From the NCBI RefSeq assembly GCF_018448925.1, contig NZ_RCWE01000015.1, forward strand, positions 21,056-85,055: a DNA stretch of 64,000 nucleotides. Direction: 5' to 3'. Source of the stretch: Photorhabdus akhurstii (GTDB taxonomy: Bacteria > Pseudomonadota > Gammaproteobacteria > Enterobacterales > Enterobacteriaceae). Made by a program: the position numbers and the translations under genes. The notes beneath the pieces are model-generated. The model was not told the origin of the DNA and ran no database searches. It saw only the letters and a program-made list of their open reading frames with translations. Shown here in pieces: positions 10,838 to 22,080 of the stretch; the first letter of the stretch is position 1; each line of letters starts with the position of its first letter.

Positions 10838-12004
10838 TTATTTTGCCCCCACTGCTGCTACTGCTTGCTTAGCTGCATCTGTCAAGCTGGTTGCGGCAAT
10901 GATATTTAAACCACTGTCAGCCAGTTTTTTCGCGCCCAGATCAGCATTGTTTCCTTCCAAACGAACAACAACCGGTACGTGAACTCCAACTTCTTCCACC
11001 GCGCCAATAATACCGTCAGCAATCAGGTCACAACGAACAATACCACCAAAGATATTAACCAATACCGCTTTTACATTTTCATCTGACAGGATGATCTTAA
11101 ACGCTTCTGTAACACGCTCTTTGGTTGCGCCACCACCGACATCAAGGAAGTTAGCTGGCGCCCCGCCATGCAATTTAACGATATCCATCGTCCCCATAGC
11201 CAAGCCCGCACCGTTTACCATGCAACCAATATTGCCATCCAGCGCGACATAGTTCAGTTCCCACTGTGCCGCCTGAGCTTCACGGGGATCTTCCTGAGAT
11301 GGGTCATGCATTTCACGCAATTCAGCCTGACGGAACAGTGCGTTGCCGTCAGCGCCCAGTTTGCCATCCAGACAAATCAAATCACCTTGAGTGGTAATAA
11401 CCAATGGGTTAATTTCAACCAGAGCCAGATCGCGCTCCAGGAACAGATTTGCCAACCCTAAGAAAATTTTAGTGAACTGGCTGACTTGTTTACCGGTTAA
11501 ACCTAATTTAAATGCCAGTTCACGCCCCTGATAAGGCATAGGACCAATCAGTGGGTCAATAATCGCTTTATGAATCAGTTCCGGGGTCTCTTCCGCAACT
11601 TTTTCAATTTCAACACCACCTTCAGTAGAAGCCATGAACACTACACGACGTGTACCACGATCAACCACAGCACCGAGATACAGCTCCTTCGCAATATCAG
11701 TTGCCCCTTCCACTAAAATCTGACGAACAGGCTGACCTTGCGCATCTGTCTGGTAAGTAACCAGACGTTTGCCCAGCCATTGTTCAGCGAAAGCGCGAAT
11801 TTCTTCTTTACTGTTAACCACTTTCACGCCGCCCGCTTTACCGCGACCGCCGGCATGAACCTGGCACTTCACCACCCAAGGGCCAGAGCCGATTTTAGAT
11901 GCAGCTTCTTCTGCTTCACGCGGTGTTGTGCAGGCGTAACCAGCCGGAGCGGGTAAACCATACCGTGCAAAAAGCTGTTTTGCCTGATACTCGTGTAAAT
12001 TCAT
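10838..12004 (-). CDS. sucC: Succinyl-CoA synthetase beta subunit
   Basis: 388 aa, standard length. N-terminal ATP-grasp domain ([32 protein letters not shown]) and C-terminal flavodoxin-like domain with [15 protein letters not shown]. Forms the nucleotide-binding half of the enzyme with SucD. 168 bp after sucB; that gap could hold a minor promoter but none is obvious. Confidence 0.97.
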   Translation of the reverse strand: MNLHEYQAKQLFARYGLPAPAGYACTTPREAEEAASKIGSGPWVVKCQVHAGGRGKAGGVKVVNSKEEIRAFAEQWLGKRLVTYQTDAQGQPVRQILVEGATDIAKELYLGAVVDRGTRRVVFMASTEGGVEIEKVAEETPELIHKAIIDPLIGPMPYQGRELAFKLGLTGKQVSQFTKIFLGLANLFLERDLALVEINPLVITTQGDLICLDGKLGADGNALFRQAELREMHDPSQEDPREAQAAQWELNYVALDGNIGCMVNGAGLAMGTMDIVKLHGGAPANFLDVGGGATKERVTEAFKIILSDENVKAVLVNIFGGIVRCDLIADGIIGAVEEVGVHVPVVVRLEGNNADLGAKKLADSGLNIIAATSLTDAAKQAVAAVGAK

Positions 12005-12172
12005 GATGTTCTATCCATAATTAAGTCTGAGGAGAGCAAAAATAAGTAGGTTGCTCTCTGATTTTTTTGTTGCTTTGGATATAGCCAGTCCAAAGAAAAG
12101 ACTGGCTGTACATATACATTTGTTTACTTCAGACTGGGCAGATATTAGCGCGTATCTGCCCTGATTATGTTG

Positions 12173-13390
12173 CTATACGTCCAGCAGCAAACGTGCAGGA
12201 TCTTCCAGCATTTCTTTGATGGTCACCAGGAAGCCTACAGACTCACGTCCATCGATCAGACGGTGGTCATAAGACAGTGCCAGGTACATCATTGGAAGGA
12301 TCTCCACCTGACCATTAACCGCCATTGGGCGATCTTTGATGGCATGCATGCCAAGAATCGCACTCTGTGGTGGGTTAATGATTGGCGTAGACATTAAGGA
12401 GCCGAATACACCGCCATTAGTAATGGTAAAGTTACCACCCGTCAGCTCTTCAACGGTCAATTTGCCGTCGCGGCCTTTGATAGCCAGCTCTTTAATGCGT
12501 TTTTCGAGATCAGCCATGCTCAGTGCATCGGCATCACGCAGTACTGGCGTTACCAGACCACGCGGTGTTGATACCGCAATACTGATATCGAAATAGTTGT
12601 GGTAAACCACATCAGTGCCATCAATAGAAGCATTCACTTCTGGATAGCGTTTCAGTGCTTCAACCACGGCTTTCACATAGAAAGACATAAAACCCAGACG
12701 CACACCGTGACGTTTTTCAAACGCCTCGCCGTACTGTTTACGCATGTCTTGAATGGGCTTCATGTTAACTTCGTTAAATGTTGTCAACATCGCAGTGTTG
12801 TTTTTCGCTTCCAGCAGACGTTCAGCTACGCGCTTACGCAGGCGAGTCATTGGAACACGTTTTTCACTGCGGTGCGGCAACAGAGAATCCTGGGCAGAAA
12901 CAGGGGCTTCTGCGGACTTGCTAGCCACTTTTTCGTTATCAGCCATGTATTTTTCCACGTCTTCACGGACAATACGTCCACCAACACCACTGCCTTTAAT
13001 CGCTTTAGCATCAAGATCATGCTCTGCAATCAAACGGCGAACCGCCGGGCTGAGCGCATCATTGCTCTCTTCTTCTAAACCCGCCGTCTGGCGTTTCGCC
13101 AAAGTCGCTTCTGTTTTCTCTTTTATTTCCGCTGGCTTGCCGGTGCTATCGCCCAGACGGATACGACCAAGAAGCTGACGGGACAGAACAGTGGCGTCTT
13201 TCTGTTCTAAAATGGCTTCTAAAACACCGGCCTCGCTGGCAGGCACTTCCAGCACAACTTTATCTGTTTCGATTTCAACCAGCACTTCATCACGTTCAAC
13301 ACGGTCACCCTCTTTTTTGTGCCAAACTGCCACAGTGGCATCAGCAACAGACTCAGGCAAATCCGGAACCAGAATATCTACGCTACTCAT
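12173..13390 (-). CDS. sucB: 2-oxoglutarate dehydrogenase E2 (dihydrolipoyl succinyltransferase)
   Basis: 405 aa. Single lipoyl domain (1-80) with lipoylated Lys44 in [13 protein letters not shown], a flexible linker, the peripheral-subunit-binding domain around 110-150 ([15 protein letters not shown]) and the catalytic domain with His376 and Asp380 in SYDHRLIDG. Core of the 2-oxoglutarate dehydrogenase complex; 14 bp after sucA. Confidence 0.97.
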   Translation of the reverse strand: MSSVDILVPDLPESVADATVAVWHKKEGDRVERDEVLVEIETDKVVLEVPASEAGVLEAILEQKDATVLSRQLLGRIRLGDSTGKPAEIKEKTEATLAKRQTAGLEEESNDALSPAVRRLIAEHDLDAKAIKGSGVGGRIVREDVEKYMADNEKVASKSAEAPVSAQDSLLPHRSEKRVPMTRLRKRVAERLLEAKNNTAMLTTFNEVNMKPIQDMRKQYGEAFEKRHGVRLGFMSFYVKAVVEALKRYPEVNASIDGTDVVYHNYFDISIAVSTPRGLVTPVLRDADALSMADLEKRIKELAIKGRDGKLTVEELTGGNFTITNGGVFGSLMSTPIINPPQSAILGMHAIKDRPMAVNGQVEILPMMYLALSYDHRLIDGRESVGFLVTIKEMLEDPARLLLDV

Positions 13391-13404
13391 TTTATATCCT
13401 TTAT

Positions 13405-16212
13405 TTATTCAACGTTCAGTGCGTCATTAACCAGCTCTTGTTGTTGTTGCTGGTGAACTGACGTATATCCAACTGCCGGGGAAGCAGACGCAGGACGACC
13501 TGCATAACGTAAAGAAGCCCCGAACGGGATCACTTCACGGAAGTTGTGCTGACTGCAATACCAGGCCCCCTGATTTAACGGCTCTTCCTGGCACCAGACA
13601 AAATCATGTACATGAGCATACTGTTCCAGTGTTGACTGAACATCCTGATGAGGGAATGGATATAGTTGCTCAATACGCACGATAGCGACATCAGTTTGTT
13701 CATTTTTACGACGTTGTTCCAACAGGTCGTAGTAGACTTTACCTGAACAAAGTACAACTCGTTTAACGCCTTTCGGATCAAGAGCGTCAGTTTCACCAAT
13801 CACTGTCTGGAATTTACCGTTAGCCAGTTCATCCAAACCAGAAACAGCTAATGGATGGCGCAACAGTGATTTTGGCGACATCACGATCAACGGACGGCGC
13901 ATACCGCGCAAAGCCTGACGGCGAAGCATATGGTAGACCTGGGCTGGCGTTGATGGTACACAAACCTGCATGTTCTGTTCTGCACACAGTTGCAGATAAC
14001 GCTCCAAACGAGCGGAGGAGTGTTCAGGCCCCTGCCCTTCATAACCATGAGGCAGCAGCATAACCAAGCCGCACATACGGCCCCATTTCTGCTCACCAGA
14101 GCTGATGAATTGGTCAATAACAACCTGTGCGCCGTTGGCAAAATCACCAAACTGAGCTTCCCAGATTGTCAGAGCACGAGGTTCTGTTGTTGCGTAGCCA
14201 TACTCAAATGCCAACACCGCTTCTTCGGACAGAACAGAATCCCAAACATCGAATGCTCCCTGACCGTTATGAACGTTCGCCAAAGGAACATAAACAGAAC
14301 CATCAGACTGATTATGGATAACAGCATGACGATGGAAGAAGGTACCACGACCAGCATCTTCACCAGACAAACGCACCGAAACCCCTTCATCCACTAAAGT
14401 TGCGTAGGCCAATGTTTCCGCGGCGCCCCAATCGAACAATTTATCGCCGTTTGCCATCTCGGCACGGTCGTTATAAATCTTCACTACACGGGAGTGCATT
14501 GTCACTGCTTCCGGGACAGAACTGATGCGTCTACCCAGATCTTGCAAGCGCTTGATATCAACTTTATGTGGATACTCTTCATCCCATTCGTGATTTAGAT
14601 AAGGTTCCCAAGTAAATGAGTGCAGCCCCATTGAGCGCCACTCATCAACGACACAATCACCACGGTCGAGGGCATCACGATACAGATTAACCATCTCGGT
14701 CACATCATCGACTGATATCAAGTTCTCAGCCGCCAGCTTGTCACCATAGATTTTACGTGGCGTTGGGTGTTTCTTGATTTTCTGATACATCATTGGCTGA
14801 GTTGCACTGGGCTCATCAGCTTCGTTATGACCATGACGGCGGTAACAGACCAGATCGATCATCACATCACGTTTGAAGGTATTACGGAAATCCAGTGCTA
14901 AACGGGTGACAAATGCCACCGCTTCCGGATCGTCTGCATTAACGTGGAAAATCGGTGCCTGTACCATTTTAATAATATCGGTACAGTATTGTGTTGAACG
15001 GGCATCTTTCGGGTTAGACGTTGTGAAACCGATCTGGTTATTGATGACAATACGAATTGTACCGCCTACCTCATAACCACGAGCCTGAGACATGTTCAGA
15101 GTCTCTTGCACCACTCCCTGACCGGTAACAGCCGCATCACCGTGGATAGTGATTGGCAACACCATATTACTGAGACCTTCATCCAGACGATCACGGCGGG
15201 CGCGTACTGAACCAATAACGACAGGGCTGACAATCTCAAGATGAGATGGGTTAAATGCTAATGCCAAATGAACCTGAGCGCCCTCGGTGGCAAAATCAGA
15301 CGAGAAACCTTGATGATATTTCACGTCACCGGTACCAAGGTGCTCTTTATGTTTACCGGCAAATTCATCAAACAGATCAGCCGGTTTTTTACCTAAAATA
15401 TTAACCAAGACGTTGAGGCGACCACGGTGAGCCATTCCTAGCACAACTTCTCGTGTGTCATGTTTACCCGCATGACGGATAAGATCCTTCAACATGGGGA
15501 TCAGCGCATCACCACCTTCAAGAGAGAAACGTTTCGCTCCCGGAAACTTAGCTCCCAGATAACGCTCCAAACCTTCCGCCGCCGTCAGTTCCGCCAGAAA
15601 ACGCCGCTTTTCCTCTACGCTAAACTGAGAGCTGACAGTCACAGACTCCAGACGCTGCTGAATCCAACGTTTTTCTTCCGTATTGGTGATGTGCATGTAT
15701 TCAGCGCCAATAGAACCGCAATAAGTGCGTTTCAGCGCTTCATACAAATCAGCCAATTTCATCGTCTCTTTGCCGATTGCAAAAGAGCCTACGTTAAATG
15801 TCTCTGCAAAATCAGCTTCCGTCAGATTATGGAAAGCAGGATCTAAATCAGGGACGCTATCCTGTTTCCATAATCCCAACGGGTCAAGGTTCGCATTTTG
15901 ATGACCGCGAAAGCGAAATGCGTTGATGAGCTGCAAAACTTTAACTTGTTTTGCATCCATTGCTGGATCGCTGACAGAGGAGTGATAACGCGTAGTATCT
16001 TTCGCAAGACGGCGGAAGTAATCACGCGTCTGCGAGTGGAGTTGTTCACCGTTGAGTCCCGCATTCGGCAATTGTTGGAAAATCTCTCTCCAACTTGCAT
16101 CAACGGAGTTTGGATCGGTTATATAGTCTTCATAGATCTGCTCTATGTAAGACTGGTTTGAACCAGCCAGGAAGCTTGAATCCAGCCAGTCCTTCATTGC
16201 GCCGTTCTGCAT
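13405..16212 (-). CDS. sucA: 2-oxoglutarate dehydrogenase E1
   Basis: 935 aa thiamin-diphosphate enzyme, normal family length. The N-terminus ([17 protein letters not shown]) carries the E2-binding segment; [17 protein letters not shown] belongs to the cofactor-binding core and [20 protein letters not shown] to the pyrimidine domain. Decarboxylates 2-oxoglutarate and passes succinyl to SucB. Preceded by a 264-bp gap after sdhB with two strong hairpins. Confidence 0.97.
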   Translation of the reverse strand: MQNGAMKDWLDSSFLAGSNQSYIEQIYEDYITDPNSVDASWREIFQQLPNAGLNGEQLHSQTRDYFRRLAKDTTRYHSSVSDPAMDAKQVKVLQLINAFRFRGHQNANLDPLGLWKQDSVPDLDPAFHNLTEADFAETFNVGSFAIGKETMKLADLYEALKRTYCGSIGAEYMHITNTEEKRWIQQRLESVTVSSQFSVEEKRRFLAELTAAEGLERYLGAKFPGAKRFSLEGGDALIPMLKDLIRHAGKHDTREVVLGMAHRGRLNVLVNILGKKPADLFDEFAGKHKEHLGTGDVKYHQGFSSDFATEGAQVHLALAFNPSHLEIVSPVVIGSVRARRDRLDEGLSNMVLPITIHGDAAVTGQGVVQETLNMSQARGYEVGGTIRIVINNQIGFTTSNPKDARSTQYCTDIIKMVQAPIFHVNADDPEAVAFVTRLALDFRNTFKRDVMIDLVCYRRHGHNEADEPSATQPMMYQKIKKHPTPRKIYGDKLAAENLISVDDVTEMVNLYRDALDRGDCVVDEWRSMGLHSFTWEPYLNHEWDEEYPHKVDIKRLQDLGRRISSVPEAVTMHSRVVKIYNDRAEMANGDKLFDWGAAETLAYATLVDEGVSVRLSGEDAGRGTFFHRHAVIHNQSDGSVYVPLANVHNGQGAFDVWDSVLSEEAVLAFEYGYATTEPRALTIWEAQFGDFANGAQVVIDQFISSGEQKWGRMCGLVMLLPHGYEGQGPEHSSARLERYLQLCAEQNMQVCVPSTPAQVYHMLRRQALRGMRRPLIVMSPKSLLRHPLAVSGLDELANGKFQTVIGETDALDPKGVKRVVLCSGKVYYDLLEQRRKNEQTDVAIVRIEQLYPFPHQDVQSTLEQYAHVHDFVWCQEEPLNQGAWYCSQHNFREVIPFGASLRYAGRPASASPAVGYTSVHQQQQQELVNDALNVE

Positions 16213-16343
16213 TGTGATCCCTTAAGCTTTAAAAGCTTTAGTTTTCGCCGTGGTTAACTATTACCGTTTAAATACGGTATCGATAAAAGGTTCATTTGGA
16301 CGTGCTTTATGCATGTTCTCTTTTGGGTTTCGGAACCCTTCAA

Positions 16344-16382
16344 GGAACCTTTAAAAAACGCCCAACCGTTTTTAAAGGTTCC
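16344..16382. repeat. Perfect 14-bp inverted repeat between sdhB and sucA
   Basis: GGAACCTTTAAAAA and its exact complement enclose 11 nt; on the minus strand the stem extends to about 16 bp with one bulged U and a 6-nt loop. A smaller GGGTT/AACCC hairpin sits beside it at 16325-16338. Placed inside the sdh-suc operon, it may be a processing or partial-termination point. Confidence 0.75.
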
Positions 16383-16440
16383 TCTCCTCAAGCTTTTGTC
16401 ATCATTAGCAGTTGGCAACTCATACTCTTCAATTCTTTGT

Positions 16441-16469
16441 GCCCTCCACAAAAAAATTTCGCGGAGGGC
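16441..16469. repeat. 9-bp stem just after sdhB
   Basis: On the minus strand GCCCTCCGC pairs with GTGGAGGGC (one G-T) around an 11-nt loop that itself contains seven T. Located 8 bp past the sdhB stop. The T-run is in the loop rather than after the stem, so it is not a textbook terminator. Confidence 0.6.
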
Positions 16470-16476
16470 GGACCTA

Positions 16477-17193
16477 TTATGCACTATGTTTCAGTAACAT
16501 AGACTTAATATGGCCAATAGCTTTTGTTGGATTCAACCCCTTAGGGCACACACTGACACAATTCATGATGCTATGGCAACGGAAAACACTAAAAGCATCA
16601 TTCAGCTTATCTAATCGTGAAGCCGTTTCAGTATCACGGCTGTCAATCAGGAAGCGATATGCAGCCAGTAAACCCGCAGGCCCGATAAATTTATCAGGGT
16701 TCCACCAGAATGACGGACAGGAAGTTGAGCAACATGCACACAGGATACATTCGTACAGACCATCGAGTTTTTCCCTTTGTGCCGGTGATTGTAAATGTTC
16801 ACGCGCCGGTGGATTTTTACCGTCATTCAGCAAATATGGGCGAATCTTCTCATATTGCGCATAGAATTGCCCCATATCTACAACCAAGTCACGGATAACC
16901 GGCAAACCAGGCAACGGACGGATAACAATTTTCTTGCTGCCACGCCGCAAAGCCGAAACAGGCGTAATACAGGCCAAGCCATTTTTACCATTCATGTTGA
17001 GGCCATCAGAACCACAAACCCCTTCACGGCAAGAACGGCGGAAAGAAAGTGTTGGGTCCTGCTCTTTAAGCTGGATTAACGCATCCAGCAACATCATGTC
17101 ACGCCCTTCTTCTGCTTCCAGCGTGTAATCCTGCATACGAGGAGCGCTGTCAACATCCGGGTTGTAACGATAAATCGAAAATTCAAGTTTCAT
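16477..17193 (-). CDS. sdhB: Succinate dehydrogenase iron-sulfur subunit
   Basis: 238 aa. Carries all three cluster-binding Cys groups: 2Fe-2S (CREGVCGSDGLNMNG, about 55-75), then CILCACCSTSCP (about 149) and CHSIMNCVSVCPKGLNP (about 206) for the 4Fe-4S and 3Fe-4S clusters. Transfers electrons from SdhA to the quinone site of SdhCD. 36 bp after sdhA. Confidence 0.97.
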   Translation of the reverse strand: MKLEFSIYRYNPDVDSAPRMQDYTLEAEEGRDMMLLDALIQLKEQDPTLSFRRSCREGVCGSDGLNMNGKNGLACITPVSALRRGSKKIVIRPLPGLPVIRDLVVDMGQFYAQYEKIRPYLLNDGKNPPAREHLQSPAQREKLDGLYECILCACCSTSCPSFWWNPDKFIGPAGLLAAYRFLIDSRDTETASRLDKLNDAFSVFRCHSIMNCVSVCPKGLNPTKAIGHIKSMLLKHSA

Positions 17194-17229
17194 AATCTAT
17201 TCCTCCGCAACTGGATTATCAGCAACTCA

Positions 17230-18996
17230 TTAGTAAGTACGCGCTTTCGGCGGAAATGCTTCACGCAGTTTTGGCTGCATGTTGACATTACGACGAGTCA
17301 TAGTTTCAGTTTGCGGTAGATAGAGGGTATGGCATAACCAGTTCGCATCATCACGATCCGGATAATCGAAACGGCTATGAGCACCGCGGCTTTCAGTACG
17401 GAAGTTAGCAGCAACCGCCGTAGAAAATGCCGTTTCCATCAGGTTATCAAGCTCCAGACACTCAATACGTTGGGTATTAAACTCTGAGGAAGTATCATCC
17501 AAACGGGCACTTTTCAGGCGTTCACGGATAACTTTAAGCTCTTCCAGCCCTTTCGCCATTGCATCGCCTTCACGGAATACCGAGAAGTTATTCTGCATAC
17601 ACGCTTGCAAATCTTTACGAATTTTAACCGGGTCTTCACCAGTACGGGTGCTATTCCAACGGTTCAGACGTTGCAGGGACACTTCGATGTCAGATTCGCT
17701 AGCTTCGCGGCTAGTGCCTTGCTCCATCAGCGATTCTTTCAGGTGCAAACCGGCAGAACGGCCAAACACCACCAAATCCAACAGAGAGTTCCCCCCCAGA
17801 CGGTTTGCGCCATGAACAGATACACAGGCAATTTCACCGACAGCAAACAGGCCCGGAATAACCACATCTTCACCTTTTTCATTAACCATCAGTGCCTGAC
17901 CGGTAACTTTAGTTGGGATGCCTCCCATCATATAGTGGCAAGTCGGAATAACCGGGATCGGTTCTTTTACCGGATCAACGTGGGCGAAAGTACGGGATAA
18001 TTCAAGAATACCCGGCAGACGAGATTCCAACACCTCTTTACCCAAATGATCCAGTTTCAGCTTAGCATGAGGCCCCCAAGGACCATCACAGCCACGGCCT
18101 TCGCGGATTTCGATCATGATGGAACGCGCCACGACATCACGACCAGCCAGATCTTTAGCATTTGGTGCATAACGCTCCATAAAGCGCTCACCATCTTTAT
18201 TCAACAAATAACCACCTTCACCGCGGCAGCCTTCCGTCACCAGAACACCCGCCCCGGCGATACCGGTTGGGTGGAATTGCCACATTTCCATATCCTGTAC
18301 AGGCACACCCGCACGCAGCGCCATACCTACACCATCACCGGTGTTAATGTGAGCGTTAGTTGTTGATTGATAGATGCGACCGGCGCCACCCGTTGCCAGA
18401 ATAGTCGCCTTCGCTTTGAAATAAACCACTTCACCGGTTTCAATAGAGATCGCAGTACAACCAACAATGCTGCCATCCTGATTTTTAACCAGATCCAACG
18501 AATACCATTCAGAAAAAATAGTAGTGTGATTTTTTAAGTTCTGCTGATACAGCGTATGCAACAGGGCATGACCGGTACGGTCTGCCGCCGCGGCTGTACG
18601 TGCCGCCTGCTCACCACCAAAGTTTTTTGACTGGCCGCCGAATGGACGTTGATAAATGCGACCGTCATCCAAACGCGAAAATGGCAACCCCATGTGCTCC
18701 AGCTCCAGAATCGCCTCCGGCCCGGTCTTACACATGTACTCAATCGCATCCTGGTCACCGATATAGTCGGAGCCTTTCACCGTGTCATACATGTGCCATT
18801 CCCAGTTATCGTCATGGGAGTTACCCAACGCAACGGTGATCCCCCCCTGCGCGGATACAGTATGAGAACGGGTTGGGAATACTTTGGAAATCAAAGCACA
18901 GGATAATCCCATTTGTGAAATTTGTAGCGCAGCGCGCATGCCAGCGCCACCCGCACCAATAACGACTGCATCAAACTCTCTTACTGGCAGTTTCAT
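17230..18996 (-). CDS. sdhA: Succinate dehydrogenase flavoprotein subunit
   Basis: 588 aa. Dinucleotide-binding [11 protein letters not shown] at residues 14-24 and the covalent-FAD His45 in [13 protein letters not shown]; substrate region [15 protein letters not shown] and the FAD/capping-domain segment [14 protein letters not shown] are present. Oxidises succinate to fumarate on the cytoplasmic face. Begins immediately after the sdhD stop. Confidence 0.98.
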   Translation of the reverse strand: MKLPVREFDAVVIGAGGAGMRAALQISQMGLSCALISKVFPTRSHTVSAQGGITVALGNSHDDNWEWHMYDTVKGSDYIGDQDAIEYMCKTGPEAILELEHMGLPFSRLDDGRIYQRPFGGQSKNFGGEQAARTAAAADRTGHALLHTLYQQNLKNHTTIFSEWYSLDLVKNQDGSIVGCTAISIETGEVVYFKAKATILATGGAGRIYQSTTNAHINTGDGVGMALRAGVPVQDMEMWQFHPTGIAGAGVLVTEGCRGEGGYLLNKDGERFMERYAPNAKDLAGRDVVARSIMIEIREGRGCDGPWGPHAKLKLDHLGKEVLESRLPGILELSRTFAHVDPVKEPIPVIPTCHYMMGGIPTKVTGQALMVNEKGEDVVIPGLFAVGEIACVSVHGANRLGGNSLLDLVVFGRSAGLHLKESLMEQGTSREASESDIEVSLQRLNRWNSTRTGEDPVKIRKDLQACMQNNFSVFREGDAMAKGLEELKVIRERLKSARLDDTSSEFNTQRIECLELDNLMETAFSTAVAANFRTESRGAHSRFDYPDRDDANWLCHTLYLPQTETMTRRNVNMQPKLREAFPPKARTY

Positions 18997-19344
18997 CTAT
19001 ACACCCCACACCACAATTGTTCCATAAATCAAGTAAGCCATCAGCGCAACGATAATCGCCAATTGCAGCATTAAACGCAGTGCCAGCGGCTTTACATAGT
19101 CAGTTAGTACTTGCCACATACCAATCCAGGCGTGAGCCAGAATGGAAAACAGGGCCAGCACAGTGAAGACTTTAGTGATGGATGAGGCGAAGAAACCCCG
19201 CCAGACTTCATAAGTGATATCCGACGTTGTAACGACAAAGCCCAGCATATAAAGAACATATAAAACAATAATCATTGCGGACGCGCGCAATAATAGCCAA
19301 TCATGGATACCCGTGCGACCCAATGCAGATGCGTTACTTACCAT
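18997..19344 (-). CDS. sdhD: Succinate dehydrogenase membrane anchor SdhD
   Basis: 115 aa, three membrane helices, haem-b ligand His71 in [17 protein letters not shown] with the quinone-site Tyr downstream. Full family length. Overlaps the end of sdhC by 7 bp, so probably translationally coupled. Confidence 0.96.
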   Translation of the reverse strand: MVSNASALGRTGIHDWLLLRASAMIIVLYVLYMLGFVVTTSDITYEVWRGFFASSITKVFTVLALFSILAHAWIGMWQVLTDYVKPLALRLMLQLAIIVALMAYLIYGTIVVWGV

Positions 19345-19727
19345 ACCAGTACTCCAGCCAGAATCGACAGAATAACAGCAATCCCGATTGCCACTTTGGC
19401 AGAGAGACTACCGACCGCTAAGTTTTCTTCCAAGTAGCCGAAATCCATCAGCATATGACGGATACCACCACAGATATGGTAAGCCAGTGCGGTCAGAATG
19501 CCCCACACAATAAACTTAGCGAAAAATCCCGTCATAATATCGGCGGCTTGCTGAAACCCTTCTTGCGAGGAGAGAGACATTCCTAACAACCAGAGGAGAA
19601 TTCCTACTGCTATGAAAGTAATGACGCCAGAGACACGGTGCAAGATCGAGGCTATTGCAGAGACTGGAAAGTGTATCGTCTGCAAATCAAGGTTGACAGG
19701 TCTTTGTTTTTTCACAATTTTGCCCAC
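19338..19727 (-). CDS. sdhC: Succinate dehydrogenase cytochrome b556 subunit
   Basis: 129 aa, three membrane helices, haem ligand His84 in [12 protein letters not shown], quinone-site SILHRVSGV at about 27-35. GTG start at 19727, chosen because it gives the family length and the [11 protein letters not shown] start. First gene of sdhCDAB-sucABCD, divergent from gltA. Confidence 0.95.
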   Translation of the reverse strand: MGKIVKKQRPVNLDLQTIHFPVSAIASILHRVSGVITFIAVGILLWLLGMSLSSQEGFQQAADIMTGFFAKFIVWGILTALAYHICGGIRHMLMDFGYLEENLAVGSLSAKVAIGIAVILSILAGVLVW

Positions 19728-20594
19728 ACAGCTCTTTTATTATTTTCCTTCCTCCGGACCTGGGCGGAAATCAGACAGCGATAAGAGGATACAAAGACAC
19801 AACATTTAATCAAACGATAGATCCTTGATGTTAAGGAATGTTGTGATTTAGTTACGCTGGGTGCTCCTACAGCAGGGTAATCCGGAGACCTGGCGGCAGT
19901 ATATGTGCTTCACATTATTATTACAATTCCAACACAATATGATTAGCTACATTTCCACTGAACAGTGATTAAGATCACGATTCAAACATATTGCACAAAA
20001 TTAATTATCTTGTTTGACAAACTTTAAACATTTATCTTACATATATGGTTGAAAACACTTTTGAGATTGATTTTTGGTAAGAGGAAAGACCTCAAGAAAA
20101 GCTAAAGTTATGTAACTGTGTAGTCCGCACGAATCATAATCATTTTTGTAGTCAATGCATAAAACATAACTCTCAAAAATTCGCTAACAACCCGAAAACC
20201 ATTGTCGTCCGGGGTGAAATTTCAGCCTTAAATGTGATATTGGCCTGATTTCAGCTTTTCCCCGGTAGTACAGTGTCAGGGGACACAGTATAAGAACCTA
20301 TTCCACCAGGCATTATGAGTGTAGGCCATCTTGTCAATAAATTGGGAACACAGATTGCACCGCAACCGGAGTATGCGCACAGTCTGTAAGAGGCGATTCA
20401 CTCATAAATCGCTCACCGGCGCGGGCCACACCAAAGTGCATTCAAAAGTGATCGCTTTTGTCAGAGCACCGTCCAAGCCTGTTCTTGATGACAAAGAATG
20501 GTCGATAAAATAGCCTGATAAGATAGACTCTATATAGTGTCTTTCCGCCGTGGTTGTTAAGAGTTATAAAAATGAAAGCGCTAAGGAGACTGTA
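19728..20594. promoter_or_regulatory. sdhC-gltA divergent control region
   Basis: 867 bp between the divergent sdhC and gltA genes, with no credible gene. A CRP-like palindrome lies at 19964-19979. AT-rich stretches around 20000-20060 could hold sdh promoters and 20480-20590 the gltA promoter. In E. coli this region is bound by CRP, ArcA and Fur/RyhB-linked control; only the CRP-like box is visible here. Confidence 0.6.
19964..19979. promoter_or_regulatory. CRP-like site between sdhC and gltA
   Basis: AGTGA-TTAAGA-TCACG fits the CRP palindrome TGTGA-N6-TCACA with one mismatch per half, 237 bp upstream of the sdhC start. Use of this site is inferred from known CRP control of sdh. Confidence 0.5.
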
Positions 20595-21878
20595 ATGGCA
20601 GATAACAAAGCAACTCTAACCCCAGACGGTTCAGTTGCTATTGAATTGGACGTGCTAACACCGACCCTTGGGTCTAAAGTCATCGACGTTCGTACTCTCG
20701 GCTCCCAAGGTTTCTATACCTACGACCCTGGTTTTACTTCTACAGCATCTTGCGAATCCAAGATCACCTACATTGATGGTAACGAAGGTGTATTGCTGCA
20801 CCGTGGTTTCCCTATCGACCAGCTAGCGACAAAATCTACTTATCTGGAAGTCTGTTATATCCTGCTGTATGGTGAGACACCAACACAAGAACAGTTTGAT
20901 AAATTCAAAAAAACTATTACCCGTCACACTATGATCCATGAACAGATCCATCGCCTGTTCAACGGCTTCCGCCGTGATTCGCACCCAATGGCGGTGCTGT
21001 GTGGTGTTACCGGCGCTCTGGCTGCTTTCTATCATGATGCTCTGGATGTGAACAATCCACGTCACCGAGACATTACCGCCTACCGTCTGCTGTCAAAAAT
21101 GCCGACAGTGGCCGCCATGTGCTACAAATACTCTATTGGTCAGCCATTCGTTTATCCACGCAATGACCTCTCCTACGCAGGCAACTTCCTACACATGATG
21201 TTCGCTACACCATGCGAAGAATATAAAGTGAACCCTGTACTGGAGCGTGCTATGGATCGCATTTTAATCCTACATGCGGACCATGAACAAAACGCGTCTA
21301 CCTCAACAGTACGTACCGCAGGTTCTTCCGGCGCCAACCCATTTGCCTGTATTGCCGCAGGTATCGCTTCTCTCTGGGGACCTGCTCATGGCGGCGCAAA
21401 CGAAGCTTGTCTACGTATGCTGGAAGAAATCCAGTCAGTTGAACATATTCCTGAATTTATTAACCGGGCCAAAGATAAGAATGATGCTTTCCGTCTGATG
21501 GGATTTGGTCATCGTGTTTACAAAAACTATGATCCTCGCGCAACCGTCATGCGTGAAACCTGCCATGAAGTGCTAGATGAACTCGGCCTGAATGACAGCC
21601 TGCTGGAAGTTGCTATGGAGCTTGAACGTATTGCTCTACACGACCCCTATTTTATTGAGAAGAAACTGTATCCGAACGTGGATTTCTACTCAGGCATTAT
21701 CCTGAAAGCAATGGGGATTCCATCCACCATGTTCACTGTTATTTTCGCCATTGCCCGTACTATCGGCTGGATCGCTCACTGGAATGAAATGCATGATGAT
21801 GGCGTGAAAATTGCTCGCCCACGTCAACTCTATACCGGCTACACAAAACGTGATTTCAAAAGCCAGCTTGAAAAATAA
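20595..21878 (+). CDS. gltA: Citrate synthase, type II
   Basis: 427 aa, the length of hexameric NADH-inhibited enterobacterial citrate synthase. Catalytic residues are in [23 protein letters not shown] and PNVDFYSG. Condenses acetyl-CoA and oxaloacetate. The ATG at 20595 is 8 nt after AAGGAGAC and reproduces the family N-terminus, so the 45 bp of open frame upstream is not coding. An IS605-type element begins 33 bp past the stop, so any native terminator may have been displaced. Confidence 0.97.
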   Translation: MADNKATLTPDGSVAIELDVLTPTLGSKVIDVRTLGSQGFYTYDPGFTSTASCESKITYIDGNEGVLLHRGFPIDQLATKSTYLEVCYILLYGETPTQEQFDKFKKTITRHTMIHEQIHRLFNGFRRDSHPMAVLCGVTGALAAFYHDALDVNNPRHRDITAYRLLSKMPTVAAMCYKYSIGQPFVYPRNDLSYAGNFLHMMFATPCEEYKVNPVLERAMDRILILHADHEQNASTSTVRTAGSSGANPFACIAAGIASLWGPAHGGANEACLRMLEEIQSVEHIPEFINRAKDKNDAFRLMGFGHRVYKNYDPRATVMRETCHEVLDELGLNDSLLEVAMELERIALHDPYFIEKKLYPNVDFYSGIILKAMGIPSTMFTVIFAIARTIGWIAHWNEMHDDGVKIARPRQLYTGYTKRDFKSQLEK

Positions 21879-21910
21879 TAATAAAATCCGATTACGATAA
21901 GGGCCAAGCT

Positions 21911-22080
21911 GTGACTGCTCCACGCCGCAAACGGCGAGGCTTCCCACTTCTCAGGCCGCCACCGTCGATATAACGGATTTACGCGGGCCTCCGTGGGCAG
22001 AAACGACGAGTCCCGCCGCCTGTAATTCTGTTGTGCCCTTGCACTGGATGTTGAGCGCCGCATTGATATCGCGGTCATGT
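21911..22080 (-). ncRNA. Likely omega-RNA (right-end RNA) of the TnpB element
   Basis: The 3' end of tnpB and the right end of IS605-type elements encode the guide scaffold. Here the minus strand after the stop reads GGGAAGCCT, a CGCCG-TTTG-CGGCG hairpin (21923-21936), GTGGAGCAGTCAC, then flanking DNA, the usual layout of such a scaffold end. The 5' boundary inside tnpB is a guess. Guide sequence would start at 21910. Confidence 0.55.

Noticed and set aside
20331-20513. 60-codon frame upstream of gltA
   Set aside because: No ribosome site, basic low-information product, lies in the sdhC-gltA control region.
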